From a virus, in the IMG/VR virus record IMGVR_UViG_3300027971_000200, positions 1 through 25,687 of that record: DNA of 25,687 bases; one strand, given 5' to 3'. A program made the position numbers and the translations under genes. Within the stretch, counting starts at the first letter, position 1; the number at the start of each line of letters is the position of its first letter. This document shows, one piece after another, positions 6,238-16,805 of this stretch. The notes under the pieces were generated by a model. That model worked only from the letters and a program-made list of their open reading frames with translations, did not search any database and was not told where the DNA came from.

Positions 6238-9200
6238 ATGGACAATAATACATTCAATCCCGGATTAGGGATAAGTAATTTTTTCCCTGATGACGTTGCA
6301 TCGGAAAATTTTTTACTATTCTTAAAAGCATATTATGAGTGGTTACAGACCACAAAAATATCATTTTCTAGTATCACTGGCACTTTTGTTCGTGATGAAA
6401 TTGTTATTGGTTCCACTTCTAAATCAACTGGCATCATTAAAGAAGTTGATGCAGATGGAAACGTAGTAATAAAATCAACGTCTACAGTATCGTTTGATAG
6501 ATACGAAAATATTGTTGGCCAAACTTCTGGTGCAATTGGTGTTGTATCTCAAGTAAAAGATAATGTGGTTAGAAAAACTGGAAAATTAATTGACTATAGA
6601 ACAATTGATAATTCCGTTGACAAATATGTTGATTTTTTAAAAGAAGAATTATACGACAATATTCCAAAAAACGTATATGGTAATGCAAAAGATATTGCTT
6701 TAAGATATAAAGATTTATATCAATCCAAAAGTAACGAAGAATCATATCGCTTTTTATTAAAGCATCTGTACAATCAAAATTCTGAGTTCTATTATCCAGG
6801 AACAGATTTACTTAGAATTTCTGATGGTAAATTTGAAAAAACAAAAGTTATCAGGTCTGCAATTAACGACCAAATTTTTAGTTATATCAATAAAACTGTA
6901 GTTGGAAAGTCTAGTGGCGCTTTGGGTAATGTTGTTGACATTAGAAAATTCTTTGTGGGTTCAATAGAAATTGCGGAAATGACACTCACACTAGTTGATG
7001 GTGTGTTTACTTCCGGAGAAACTATTGAAGTATTGAATGATACTTCAATTGCAAACACCACTCTGTATGGAATGGTTACGGGGTTTACTTTAAATGATGC
7101 TGGTTCTGGATACGAAGTTGGCGATACAGTTTCAATTACTGGTGATGGAAGTGAGGCTCAAGCAATTGTAGCATCAATCAAGCAATCACCAATCACAGCA
7201 CTTAAAGTAAATTCGGTTGGGCATGGATATCAATTAAACACTACTGCAACAGTCAATAACTCTGGAACAGGTGGTTCTGGTTTAATCATTCGTGTTACTG
7301 GATTAGCAAACACATACACAGTAACAAGTGGAGCAAACACATATACTGTTGGTGAAGTTTCTCAGGTTTCAATTATCAATCGTGGATCCGAGTACTATAA
7401 AAAACCATCCGTTACATTAGAAGATGCAGTAATTTCATCTCTAGGTTTACTTTCTGAAAATCTAATTACAATTAGCAATGCGGGTACCAATTACGGTGTC
7501 GGCAATACAATTGTCTTCACTGGTGGATCTGGCGCAAACGCAACAGGCGTTGTTGCATCGGTTGTAGAATCTACTACATACGATTTGAAGTTTGAAGATG
7601 GCACTAAGATGATTGCCGAAACTGGCAAAGACATTATCAAGAATGAAGATTGGCTTGTAAAAGGAGCAATCGCAAGAGTTGAATTGACTAATTATGGAAC
7701 AGGATATACAAAAACCTCTCTTCCAACAATTACAGTCACAAGTACAACAGGTTCTAGCGCAAACTTAATTGCGACAAATATTCAAGGTAAGAGTGCGAAC
7801 GTTAGTATTGACGTAGCAAACAATGCGACAGGTATTGGATCGATTCGTGAAATTACAGTTAAAGATTTTGGTATCAATTACACCACAGCGACTGCAAACG
7901 TTTCTTCATATGGTGACGGTAACGCAAATTTAACTCCAATCATTTCTGGGCTTGGGATTAAAGAAGGCAACTGGATTAGTGATGATGGTAAAGTAAACTA
8001 CAAAAAAATTCAAGACTCATACTACTATCAAGACTTTTCTTATGTTATTAAGAGTGGTCTAGTATTCAGCGCATACAAAGATACAGTAAAAAAATTATTA
8101 CATCCGGCCGGTTTACAGGCGTTCGGTGAAATTTTATTATTCAATACTCTAGAAGTGACGCCAGATTTTGTCCTGAGAACCCAGACTTTACGTGAATATA
8201 TTATTAGCATATATGATGAATTCTTAACCGATGCGAATATTGCAACTTCCAGATATCATTGGGAAGTTAAACAGAAGTCTTTTGCTAATACTGCATCACC
8301 ATTATTGAATTCTAAAAAATATGTTGTCAATTTAGTTCCTGGTGGCAACAGAACAAAATCTGTAGCAAATACTTCTGCATATAATTATTTTGAAATTGTT
8401 GTTAATTCAGTTGATACTCTAGATTCAACGCTAACCGAAATTAGTGCGCCGTTACGTAAACTTGTCGTATCTAGAAAAGATACAAGCCTTCAAGATATTG
8501 CGACAGTATCTTCTAGCAAATTTACTAAATTTATCCCAAATAGTGCAAATTCATTAATAACTGTTTCTGATAGACTTGCATATATTTTACCTCTACAAGC
8601 CAATTCTGCTTCAGAAGCATATTTGGGACGTAGAATGGTATATCTAGTTCCGGAAACTAATATTTCTGCCGGATACTCTAGAACTTTAGGGCAAACTACA
8701 ATCGGTGAAGTATCAGATAGATATTTCTTCAACTATTTCCAAGAAAATGAATTTACTACGCCAGTCATGTTTGCTGACGCAACCTTTGATACTTTCTATG
8801 CGACAAAAACTGAAATCACCGCAAAGTATGAGAGAATTTTGGCCAAAACAGTTTCGAATGTGTCAAGTAATACATTACCATATAAACTTAAACATGAGCA
8901 TATATTACGTGAGAATACATCTATACAGAATACATCTAAATATTTGGTACAATATAGAACATCAAACGATGCAATATTATCATTTGCTAATAGTGCATAT
9001 GCGAGACAAGCTAAAATTTCGGGTACAGTATCCTCAATCACAACAACTTTCGCTAATGTTGCTGTTGGTGCATATGAAAGTTTACCAATATCAACAATTT
9101 CTGGGCGAACATTCAATGACGTTGCTTCCGTTGTTATAGGAAGTGGCACATCGTTTACTACAGAATTTGTTCGTGGGAATAGTTTCATTGCAGATAATCA

Positions 9201-9303
9201 GTATTTCATCGTAGATGGAATTGCAAACAATACATACATGACAGTAAATGTTCCCGCAACAACACCTTATTCCGGAGTTTTTGCATACAAACAGCTGGCT
9301 TAA
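6238..9303 (+). CDS. Large baseplate wedge protein, gp7-like by position
   Basis: A 1,021-aa structural protein; T4 gp7, which follows gp6, is 1,032 aa. The N-terminal part (1-200) matches a family I recall from aquatic T4-like phages: 'FFPDDVASENFLLFLKAYYEWL' near residue 15-36, 'YVDFLKEELYDNIP', and 'YPGTDLLRISDGKFEKT'. Residues about 281-574 hold repeated beta modules with a G-x-G-Y core ('GSGYEVGD', 'GHGYQ', 'GSEYYKKP', 'GTNYGVGN', 'GTGYTKTS', 'GINYTT'). The last about 55 residues carry a 'GSGTSFTTEF' module that recurs in the 10-like protein. Expected role: outer wedge component that bridges gp6/gp25 with gp8 and the 10-like protein. Assignment to gp7 rests on order and size, not on recognisable similarity. 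No Shine-Dalgarno is obvious before 6238. Confidence 0.6.
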   Translation: MDNNTFNPGLGISNFFPDDVASENFLLFLKAYYEWLQTTKISFSSITGTFVRDEIVIGSTSKSTGIIKEVDADGNVVIKSTSTVSFDRYENIVGQTSGAIGVVSQVKDNVVRKTGKLIDYRTIDNSVDKYVDFLKEELYDNIPKNVYGNAKDIALRYKDLYQSKSNEESYRFLLKHLYNQNSEFYYPGTDLLRISDGKFEKTKVIRSAINDQIFSYINKTVVGKSSGALGNVVDIRKFFVGSIEIAEMTLTLVDGVFTSGETIEVLNDTSIANTTLYGMVTGFTLNDAGSGYEVGDTVSITGDGSEAQAIVASIKQSPITALKVNSVGHGYQLNTTATVNNSGTGGSGLIIRVTGLANTYTVTSGANTYTVGEVSQVSIINRGSEYYKKPSVTLEDAVISSLGLLSENLITISNAGTNYGVGNTIVFTGGSGANATGVVASVVESTTYDLKFEDGTKMIAETGKDIIKNEDWLVKGAIARVELTNYGTGYTKTSLPTITVTSTTGSSANLIATNIQGKSANVSIDVANNATGIGSIREITVKDFGINYTTATANVSSYGDGNANLTPIISGLGIKEGNWISDDGKVNYKKIQDSYYYQDFSYVIKSGLVFSAYKDTVKKLLHPAGLQAFGEILLFNTLEVTPDFVLRTQTLREYIISIYDEFLTDANIATSRYHWEVKQKSFANTASPLLNSKKYVVNLVPGGNRTKSVANTSAYNYFEIVVNSVDTLDSTLTEISAPLRKLVVSRKDTSLQDIATVSSSKFTKFIPNSANSLITVSDRLAYILPLQANSASEAYLGRRMVYLVPETNISAGYSRTLGQTTIGEVSDRYFFNYFQENEFTTPVMFADATFDTFYATKTEITAKYERILAKTVSNVSSNTLPYKLKHEHILRENTSIQNTSKYLVQYRTSNDAILSFANSAYARQAKISGTVSSITTTFANVAVGAYESLPISTISGRTFNDVASVVIGSGTSFTTEFVRGNSFIADNQYFIVDGIANNTYMTVNVPATTPYSGVFAYKQLA
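7081..7960 (+). repeat. G-x-G-Y beta-module repeats inside the gp7-like gene
   Basis: At least six diverged protein repeats of about 40-70 residues, each with a (N/S)xG(S/T)xY turn, a short strand and a Gly/Thr/Ser-rich strand ending in alanines. One stretch of DNA, CAATTACTGGTGATGG at 7133-7148, is identical to 10000-10015 in gene 8, where the same module is found. Confidence 0.7.
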
Positions 9304-9315
9304 GCAAAAAACTTG

Positions 9316-9323
9316 TATAAATA
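9316..9323 (+). promoter_or_regulatory. T4-type late promoter motif TATAAATA before gene 8
   Basis: An exact match to the T4 late-promoter -10 element, in the 71-base gap between the gp7-like gene and gene 8. The start of transcription would fall about 6 bases downstream, giving a leader of about 45 nt before the strong ribosome site AAAGGAG (9361-9367). T4 late promoters need only this element plus the gp55-type sigma factor and the clamp. Confidence 0.65.
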
Positions 9324-9374
9324 AGTAAACGAAAAACAAACAGTATCCAACAAAATAATCAAAGGAGCTAACAA

Positions 9375-10652
9375 ATGGCATCAATAGTAACTAGTAAGTT
9401 CAGAATTCATAATGCACAGCAATTCTATGAATCTTTTTCAGAAGCGGCAAATACGATTATGTATTTGTTTGTCGGTAAAAATACCGCATTTGCAAATGAT
9501 AACTCTCCACCAACTCCAATAAATTCGACTGCTAATATCGAATATACTCCATGGCGTGATATGTATGGCGTAAAGCGCATTCAAAGTGCTGACGTAACAC
9601 ATGCAGTCCCACGTTACGATTGGACAACAGGAACAGTTTATGTTGCATATGATGATACAAGTACAAGTCTTTTAACGGACACATTCTACGTTATGACGGA
9701 AGATTATAACGTTTACAAATGTTTATTCAATAATGGCAGTGCGGCATCCACAACAAAGCCTACGGGAACAAGTACTGCTAGATTCACAACAGCAGACGGA
9801 TACATTTGGAAATTCATGTATACAGTTTCTACTGCTAAAGCACTTAAATTTTTGACTAGCGACTACATGCCAATTCAGACATTAGCATCCGACGATGGAA
9901 CAACTCAATGGAGTGTTCAGGGAGCCGCAGTTGATGGTTCAATCGAAGTTGTCAAGGTCACTTCTGGTGGTTCTGCATATGGTTCTGCTCCTACTGTTAC
10001 AATTACTGGTGATGGTACTGGTGCTACTGCAAATGCAACAATCTCTGGCGGTGCAGTTACCGCAGTTACAATTACAAATGCTGGTAGCGGATATACAAAA
10101 GCAAGCGTATCATTTAACTCTGGTTCGGCAGCGGCTACAGCGATTATCTCTCCACGTTATGGTCACGGCGCTGATCCTATTGAAGAGTTGGGTGCAAAAT
10201 ATATTATGATTAACGTTCGTTTAGATGGTAGTGAATCTAATACAATCTCTACAGCAAACGAATTCCGTCAAGTTGGTATTGTTCGTGACCCATACTTGTA
10301 TGGTACAACAACAAGAGCGACAGCATCTTCTTACAGACAAACATTTAAATATCAATTGTCTGGAATTTCTGGAACATTCACATTAGATGAACCTGTTTCA
10401 TCTGGATCAAATACTTCTGTAGTTGTTGAATGGGACACACCAAACTTATATGTGACTAAACCAGTAAATCAAAACTTTGCTAATGCCGCATCAATTACTG
10501 GTGCAACATCATCCGCAACAGGAACAATTGCCGCAATTACAACTCCAGGTTTGCAACCATACACTGGCGACATCCTTTATGTTGAAAATAGAGTACCAAT
10601 CTCTAGAGCGGCTGACCAAATCGAAGACGTAAAACTTATCATCCAGTTCTAA
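9375..10652 (+). CDS. 8: Baseplate wedge subunit gp8
   Basis: A 425-aa gp8 homologue; T4 gp8 is 334 aa. Conserved landmarks run along its length: 'IVTSKFR' (4-10), 'VPRYDW' (78-83), 'YNVYKCL' (110-116), '[12 protein letters not shown]', '[10 protein letters not shown]', and a C-terminus '[18 protein letters not shown]' matching T4 'GEMIYMENRPPIIMAMDQ'. gp8 bridges the wedge core to the gp10/gp11 periphery. The roughly 90 extra residues are largely explained by an inserted G-x-G-Y beta module at about 191-265 ('[18 protein letters not shown]', 'AGSGYTKAS'), the same type as in the gp7-like protein. The start is firm: AAAGGAG lies 7 nt upstream, the best ribosome site in the window, behind a late-promoter motif. 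Confidence 0.93.
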   Translation: MASIVTSKFRIHNAQQFYESFSEAANTIMYLFVGKNTAFANDNSPPTPINSTANIEYTPWRDMYGVKRIQSADVTHAVPRYDWTTGTVYVAYDDTSTSLLTDTFYVMTEDYNVYKCLFNNGSAASTTKPTGTSTARFTTADGYIWKFMYTVSTAKALKFLTSDYMPIQTLASDDGTTQWSVQGAAVDGSIEVVKVTSGGSAYGSAPTVTITGDGTGATANATISGGAVTAVTITNAGSGYTKASVSFNSGSAAATAIISPRYGHGADPIEELGAKYIMINVRLDGSESNTISTANEFRQVGIVRDPYLYGTTTRATASSYRQTFKYQLSGISGTFTLDEPVSSGSNTSVVVEWDTPNLYVTKPVNQNFANAASITGATSSATGTIAAITTPGLQPYTGDILYVENRVPISRAADQIEDVKLIIQF

Positions 10653-10670
10653 ACAAACGAAGAAATATAA

Positions 10671-13600
10671 ATGGCTAATCCAGGTGGTGTAGACTTTAAT
10701 ACGAGTCCGTATTATGATGATTTTGATGAAGATAAAAAGTTTGTAAGAGTTCTCTACAGACCTGGACGTGCTGTTCAGGCTAGAGAATTAACACAAGCAC
10801 AAACTATTCAGCAAACTCAGACAAAGCGTTTTGCGGAATTCTTTTTCAAGCAAGGCGCTATTGTTGAAGGTTGTGAACAAAATTTAGATTTAGGTTTAAA
10901 TTTTGTAAAATTACAAAATACATATAATGGTAGTGAAGCAAATGTTGCCGCATTTAACGGTAGCATTGTTTACGGCGCAAATAGCGGTATTAAAGCGTAT
11001 TGCGGAATAGTAACCGACTTAGAAGGTACTGATCCAAAAACGCTTTTTATCAATTACGCAACAAACGGAACTCAAGTTCTTACAGTAAATAATGCTCCTA
11101 CAATTTTAGTTCCGGGAAATAAAATTACATTTTCTACTGGAAATACTGCAACAATTGAGGCGGCTTATATTGATCCAATTACAGGAACAAATAAAATATT
11201 TGTGTCTAACGTATCTGGAACATTAACTACGACAACTGCAAATACAGTAGCAAGTACTGGCGCAACAGTTATCGTTAACGTTACAAATATTACAGATTAC
11301 ACATCTAATACATCATTTGCAAATTCTGAAACAATCTTTACATCAAACACCTCAACTAGAGCATATGCATCTGCGGCCGCAACAAATGCGACACGCAACG
11401 TTGTAGATGAGGGCTTAGCAACACAAACCATTTATAACTATGGTTCAAAAATAACTGTTGCTAATGGTATTATTTGGATGGCGGATCATTTTGTTAAGCA
11501 TACAAATCAAACGATTCTTCTTGACAAATATTCAAATGTTCCATCATATAAGATTGGTTTAGTTCCAACAAAATCTTTTGTTGATTATATTGCAGACAAC
11601 TCATTAGTTGATAACGCACAAGGAACACCAAACTATCAAGCACCTGGTGCTGATAGATTTAAAATTGATTCTGTTTTAACAAAAGTTGCACTTGGCGCAA
11701 CAACGGATGAAAATGAATTCATCACCGTAACAGAAATTGAAGATGGCATTACAAGAAAACGTAAAATTACTACTGTAGATAGTAATCTTGAAGATGTGAT
11801 GGCAAAAAGAACAAATGAGGAATCTGGAAACTATACAATTTCCGATCCAGTTGTTACTGTTCGTGAGCATCTATTAAATGGTAGCAATGGCGGTAGATAT
11901 ACTTCTGCCGAAGGCGGAAATAATAATATTCTATTAGTTGAAGTTGATCCATTCACATCGTATACTTCTGGATATAGAAATGAAATTATCGCAAGAACGC
12001 CAATTGACGTTCAAAAAGGTTTAGCGACAAGTTATGTCGACCAAACTAAAACTCAAGTTAACTACGGACAATATATTCTTGTCAATGAATTAGTTGGTGC
12101 TTGGGACATTATGGAAGCAACTCAAGTTGACTTGTATGATGCGGCACAGCAAGTTGTTACAAATGGAACACATTCTACCGCAACAGTATCGGGAAATAAA
12201 ATTGGTACTGCTAGAGTGCGTTCTGTAGAATACGTTAGTGGTTCAAAAGGTCAACCTGATGCAAGATATTACTTGTATCTCTACGAAATCACAATGAATT
12301 CTGGAAAGAATTTTAAAGATGTTCGTTCAGTATATGACTCCGCAACACCAAAACGTTTTGCTGATATTGCGGATGTAACTCCATACGGAGCCGTTTTGCA
12401 AGAAACTGGTTTCAATTCAATGATATTTAAATTGCCATATCAGGCAATTAAAACTGTTCGTTCTGATGTTGGTAACGTTGAGACTGCATTCAGATTTAAA
12501 AAGAAATTTACGGTATCATTCACATCTGGTGTTGCTACTATTGCAACAGATGTGGTAACAGAAACATTCGTTGGTACTGGAACATTAAACTCCACACAGA
12601 AAAACGATTACTACATGGTTGTAGTTAACAATGCTGGTGCTAACGTAGAAACTTCTGCATTGACTGGTACTCTTACTATTGGTGCGGGATCTAATACTGT
12701 AACAGGTAGTGCAACGTCTTTCACAACACAAGTTAGTGTTGGTGATTTTATCAAGGTTAATAGTTTAACAAAACAAATTGCATCCATCACTAATGCAACA
12801 TCATTAGTTCTTACTAGTACACACGCAACTGGTGCAACAGCTAATACATTTACAAAAGTTCTTCCAGCAGGAACTATATTAGCATTAGGCACAAATGGTG
12901 GTAAAGGAAGCACACGTACTGTTACTGTTTCCTCTCCTGGTACTGCATCAATTGATTTGCAAGAAAATGCAACATTCACCGCAGACATTATTGTTTCGAT
13001 GGATCGTGCTAGTGCAAAGGAGAAGATTAAAACTCTTAACTATGCAACTCAGGCAAATATAAATCCTAATACTCACATATCTGGATTAGCAGGTCCATTT
13101 GGACTTGGATATGGTGATATCTATCAACTAAGAGCAGTTTATCAGTCTTCATCATTTGCAAGTCCCGCATCGACATCTAATACGAATGTTACTTCATATT
13201 TTACATTAGACAACGGACAACGTGATTATGCATATGAGCATGGAAGTATTAGACCAGTTACTGGATTTACTCCTACTGGAAGATTGTTAGCAGTCTTTGA
13301 TAATTTTACACATGATACATCACAAGGTGTTGGATATCTATCAGTAGATTCATATCCAGTTAATGATTCGACAACATCGAATACCACAATCACAACATCA
13401 CAAATTCCAGTCTTTACAAGTCCTACGACAAAGACTACATATAACTTGCGTGATTGCATTGACTTTAGACCAATCAAAACTGCCAATACATCATTAAACG
13501 CAATCGATGATGGTACATATCAAGTTCCTACATATGGACTTCGTATTCCACAATCTGGTTCAGATTTTGATGCAGATTTGGTTTACTACAAAGGTAGAAT

Positions 13601-16600
13601 TTCTAAAGTTTATATCAACAACCGTGGTGTATTTGGTATCAATGATGGTGTTCCACCTAGTGCAGGTAATCAAAAAGCGGAATCACCTCCGACAAAACCA
13701 GATACATTAGAAATTGCTGAGTTGACAATTCCTCCGTATCCTTCAAACCCAATTGATGTTAAAATCAAATTGTTGAAGAATAAGCGTTTCACTATGCGTG
13801 ACGTTGCCAAACTTAATGACAGAGTTGAGAAGTTAGAATACTTTACTGCATTAAACTTCTTAGAGAAGCAAGCAACAGACACTACACAATTAGATGACAA
13901 TGGATTTGATAGATTCAAAAATGGTATTCTTGTCGATCCGTTCTCTGGATTTGCAGTCAGCAATCCGGTAAGTAGTGATTGGGCATCAGCTATTGATAGA
14001 ACAAACAGATTTGCTACTGCATTGCAAGATAATGCAAATACTGCTGGTATGAGATACAATGGAACTCTATCAGAAACTGCAAACACTACTGGTAATAAAA
14101 TTATGCTTCCATATACGGAAGTTGAAGCGCCAGGACTAAAACAACAATATGCATCTGGACAACTTCGTCTAGCTGAAGAGTTAAATTTTGTTTGGCAAGG
14201 TGAATTAACTGCTGTTCCATTCGTAGATAATTTCTTTGAAACCACAAATGATACAAGCAAAGCAATTGTGTATAATGACACTGGTGATGCAGACAATTGG
14301 AAAGCATTAACTCAAGCATGGAATTCTGAAGTTGCACCATTAAACGTTCACTGGATTGGTAATAGTTTACAAACAACTATTGACCGTTCTACTGCACAAA
14401 CGGCACAAGTTGGAAACTTTAATGTTACTACTGCAATTCAAAACACAACACAGATTGCTTACAATCAATTGGCATCTGGTTCCTCTGCAACATCGTCTAA
14501 ACAAGACGTTGCATTTGATAGAGTTGTTAAAGTTGAAACTGCATTATGGATGCGTCAAAGAGAGTTTGCGATTCGTGCAACTGGATTAAAAAACAATGCA
14601 AGATTATATGCGTTCTTTGATGGTGTCAATGTAACATCAAACTGCTATCAGATTCAGTTGCTAGGCAATACTACGTTGCAACAATTAAACTCCAAATATG
14701 ATAACAATGGATATTTAACTGAAGAAGGCACAAGCTGGATTGCAATTGCCAATGGTGCGACTCAAGCATTAACAGTCAAGAACAATGAAATTTATTTGAT
14801 ATTTGAAGTTCCATACAGAAAATTTTATGTTGGACAAAGAGAATTCTTAGTCACAGATAGTCCAACAAATTCTCAAGGAACAACATTAACTAGTGCAAGA
14901 AGCACACTTTTTGCACAAGGTATTCAACAGTCTACAGGTTCTGTTACAATTAATTCTCGCCCATACAATGTGACATTTAATGGGCAGACAAATATTACAC
15001 TATTGGGTAGAAGAACAATCTCTCAAGAACGTGTTGAAATTGGACGTGCTGTTGTTCCTATTCAAACAGATCAATGGGCTGGAACAGGAGTTGATCCATT
15101 GTCACAGAGTTTCTATGTTGATCCGCAAACTTATCCAAAAGGTTTCTATGCAACATCAGTAGACTTGTATTTCAGAACTAAATCTAAAGACGATAACAGA
15201 AATGTTAGAGTTGAAATTAGAGAAGTTGATAACGGATATCCATCTCCGAAATTTGTTGGTATAGGCGATGAGGCAGTTGTAAATAATAGGAACATTAACA
15301 TTAGTGAAGACGCATCAGCGGCAACAAAATTCACATTTAAAAATCCTATTTTCCTTGCTTCTGGTAACGACTATGCATTCACTATGCGTCCAGAAAACAA
15401 TGATGCAGACTATGCAGTTTGGGTTGCAGAATTGGGTGCAATTGACATTACTAATCCCGATAAGAATACAAGAATTGAATCCGCATATAATAGCGGAGTA
15501 TTATTCTCATCATCTAATGATAGAACACATACTGCTAGACAAAACTTAGACGTTAAATTCACAATGAGAGTTGCTGAATTTACCACATCGAATAAAGTTG
15601 CATATTGGACAAACATTCCAATGTCAAATGCATTCCAGTATGACGTATTGACACCAATCATTGGAGATCAAGTGCTACCGGGAACTAATATCACATACGA
15701 TATTAAAACTGCCGATAGTGCATATGCCGTTGATGGTTCATATACAACAATTAAAAACTATGAGAAGTTGATAAATCGTTCTAGAAAACAAATTTCTGCA
15801 AATACTGCTGAAGATACAAATTCATTTAAGTCTTTACAGTTAAGAGCAACGTTGTCAACTAACGATAAGTATATTAGTCCGTATATTGACAATGAGAATA
15901 TTTTGTTTAATTTCTCAAAGAACATTATTAACAATGACTACTACACTCCAATTACTGGTACGATAAAATATACAACAGACACAGCGGTTGTTGGTGTTGG
16001 TACTGATTTCTCAAATACAGTATATGCTGGCGAATATGCAGACTTTGGTACTGAATACAGAAGAATTGCAAGCGTTACAAATGCTACATATCTAACTGTT
16101 ACTAGCGCATTCACAACATCTAATGCTGTGAGTCAAACCATGTCAATTAGAAATGAAGAGCATCCAACTGGACCATATTCATCACAATCTAGATACATTA
16201 CAAAAGTTGTTACTTTAAACGATGGATTTGAAGCATCTGATGTGGTAGTTTACTTAGATGTAAACAGACCACCAGGAACATCAATTAAAGTTTACGTAAA
16301 AGTTTTGAATGAAAATGATTCTGATAGCTTTGATGATAAATTCTATACACCATTAGAATTGTCTGGCACAGAAACATTTACATTAGATCAAACAGACTTT
16401 AAAGAAGAAAAATATGTTATTCCAACCAGCATCAAAACTGGTGGTTCGACTTTGCTTACTGGCAATGTTGCAATATCTAACGTATCGACTACAGTTACAG
16501 GAACATCAACTAGATTTATAGAAGACTTAAAAATTGGTGACACAATTGCTGTTGGTTCTGCTAGAACAAATAGAGTTGTCACTACAATTTCAAACAATAT

Positions 16601-16805
16601 TTCATTGACTGTAGATAGCGCATTTTCGACCGTTGCTACAGGTCAAGACATATTCAGAGTACTAAATAACTCAATTGCATACACGACCCCTGACGGAAGA
16701 ACATTCCAAGGATACAAATATTTTGCGATAAAAGTTGTATTCCTTTCAAGTAATCCAAACTATGCACCAAAAATTAAAAACTTAAGAGGAATTGCATTAG
16801 CATGA
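10671..16805 (+). CDS. Giant baseplate protein, DUF4815/gp10-like
   Basis: A 2,044-aa structural protein. The N-terminus (about 1-60) has 'DEDKKFVRVLYRPGRAVQAR' and 'ELTQAQTIQQTQTKRFAEFF', the signature of the DUF4815 family of phage tail proteins. A middle segment contains 'FTMRDVAKLNDRVEKLEYFT' (about 1,040-1,060) and 'GFAVSNPVSSDWASAID'. A later one has 'DPLSQSFYVDPQTYPKGFYA' (about 1,470-1,490) leading into a beta-sandwich-like region with 'NVRVEIREVDNGYPSPK'. Three copies of a 'GTxTxF...GD.I...N.T.L' module sit near 663-730, 1,760-1,825 and 1,927-2,000. Cyanophage homologues are usually annotated as gp10-like or baseplate structural proteins. T4 gp10 is only 602 aa, so this may combine several peripheral functions. 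No T4-like gp9, gp11 or gp12 is seen nearby, which fits. The last four bases overlap the next gene. Confidence 0.8.
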   Translation: MANPGGVDFNTSPYYDDFDEDKKFVRVLYRPGRAVQARELTQAQTIQQTQTKRFAEFFFKQGAIVEGCEQNLDLGLNFVKLQNTYNGSEANVAAFNGSIVYGANSGIKAYCGIVTDLEGTDPKTLFINYATNGTQVLTVNNAPTILVPGNKITFSTGNTATIEAAYIDPITGTNKIFVSNVSGTLTTTTANTVASTGATVIVNVTNITDYTSNTSFANSETIFTSNTSTRAYASAAATNATRNVVDEGLATQTIYNYGSKITVANGIIWMADHFVKHTNQTILLDKYSNVPSYKIGLVPTKSFVDYIADNSLVDNAQGTPNYQAPGADRFKIDSVLTKVALGATTDENEFITVTEIEDGITRKRKITTVDSNLEDVMAKRTNEESGNYTISDPVVTVREHLLNGSNGGRYTSAEGGNNNILLVEVDPFTSYTSGYRNEIIARTPIDVQKGLATSYVDQTKTQVNYGQYILVNELVGAWDIMEATQVDLYDAAQQVVTNGTHSTATVSGNKIGTARVRSVEYVSGSKGQPDARYYLYLYEITMNSGKNFKDVRSVYDSATPKRFADIADVTPYGAVLQETGFNSMIFKLPYQAIKTVRSDVGNVETAFRFKKKFTVSFTSGVATIATDVVTETFVGTGTLNSTQKNDYYMVVVNNAGANVETSALTGTLTIGAGSNTVTGSATSFTTQVSVGDFIKVNSLTKQIASITNATSLVLTSTHATGATANTFTKVLPAGTILALGTNGGKGSTRTVTVSSPGTASIDLQENATFTADIIVSMDRASAKEKIKTLNYATQANINPNTHISGLAGPFGLGYGDIYQLRAVYQSSSFASPASTSNTNVTSYFTLDNGQRDYAYEHGSIRPVTGFTPTGRLLAVFDNFTHDTSQGVGYLSVDSYPVNDSTTSNTTITTSQIPVFTSPTTKTTYNLRDCIDFRPIKTANTSLNAIDDGTYQVPTYGLRIPQSGSDFDADLVYYKGRISKVYINNRGVFGINDGVPPSAGNQKAESPPTKPDTLEIAELTIPPYPSNPIDVKIKLLKNKRFTMRDVAKLNDRVEKLEYFTALNFLEKQATDTTQLDDNGFDRFKNGILVDPFSGFAVSNPVSSDWASAIDRTNRFATALQDNANTAGMRYNGTLSETANTTGNKIMLPYTEVEAPGLKQQYASGQLRLAEELNFVWQGELTAVPFVDNFFETTNDTSKAIVYNDTGDADNWKALTQAWNSEVAPLNVHWIGNSLQTTIDRSTAQTAQVGNFNVTTAIQNTTQIAYNQLASGSSATSSKQDVAFDRVVKVETALWMRQREFAIRATGLKNNARLYAFFDGVNVTSNCYQIQLLGNTTLQQLNSKYDNNGYLTEEGTSWIAIANGATQALTVKNNEIYLIFEVPYRKFYVGQREFLVTDSPTNSQGTTLTSARSTLFAQGIQQSTGSVTINSRPYNVTFNGQTNITLLGRRTISQERVEIGRAVVPIQTDQWAGTGVDPLSQSFYVDPQTYPKGFYATSVDLYFRTKSKDDNRNVRVEIREVDNGYPSPKFVGIGDEAVVNNRNINISEDASAATKFTFKNPIFLASGNDYAFTMRPENNDADYAVWVAELGAIDITNPDKNTRIESAYNSGVLFSSSNDRTHTARQNLDVKFTMRVAEFTTSNKVAYWTNIPMSNAFQYDVLTPIIGDQVLPGTNITYDIKTADSAYAVDGSYTTIKNYEKLINRSRKQISANTAEDTNSFKSLQLRATLSTNDKYISPYIDNENILFNFSKNIINNDYYTPITGTIKYTTDTAVVGVGTDFSNTVYAGEYADFGTEYRRIASVTNATYLTVTSAFTTSNAVSQTMSIRNEEHPTGPYSSQSRYITKVVTLNDGFEASDVVVYLDVNRPPGTSIKVYVKVLNENDSDSFDDKFYTPLELSGTETFTLDQTDFKEEKYVIPTSIKTGGSTLLTGNVAISNVSTTVTGTSTRFIEDLKIGDTIAVGSARTNRVVTTISNNISLTVDSAFSTVATGQDIFRVLNNSIAYTTPDGRTFQGYKYFAIKVVFLSSNPNYAPKIKNLRGIALA

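Noticed and set aside
10666-10673. TATAAATG as a late promoter for the giant gene
   Set aside because: The motif overlaps the start codon, so transcription would begin inside the gene.
13670-14296. Long antisense open frame (208 codons) inside the giant gene
   Set aside because: It lies wholly within a well-supported gene, has low-information Ser/Ala/Val-rich translation and no ribosome site; similar antisense frames at 8796-9188 and 24227-24703 were rejected for the same reason.
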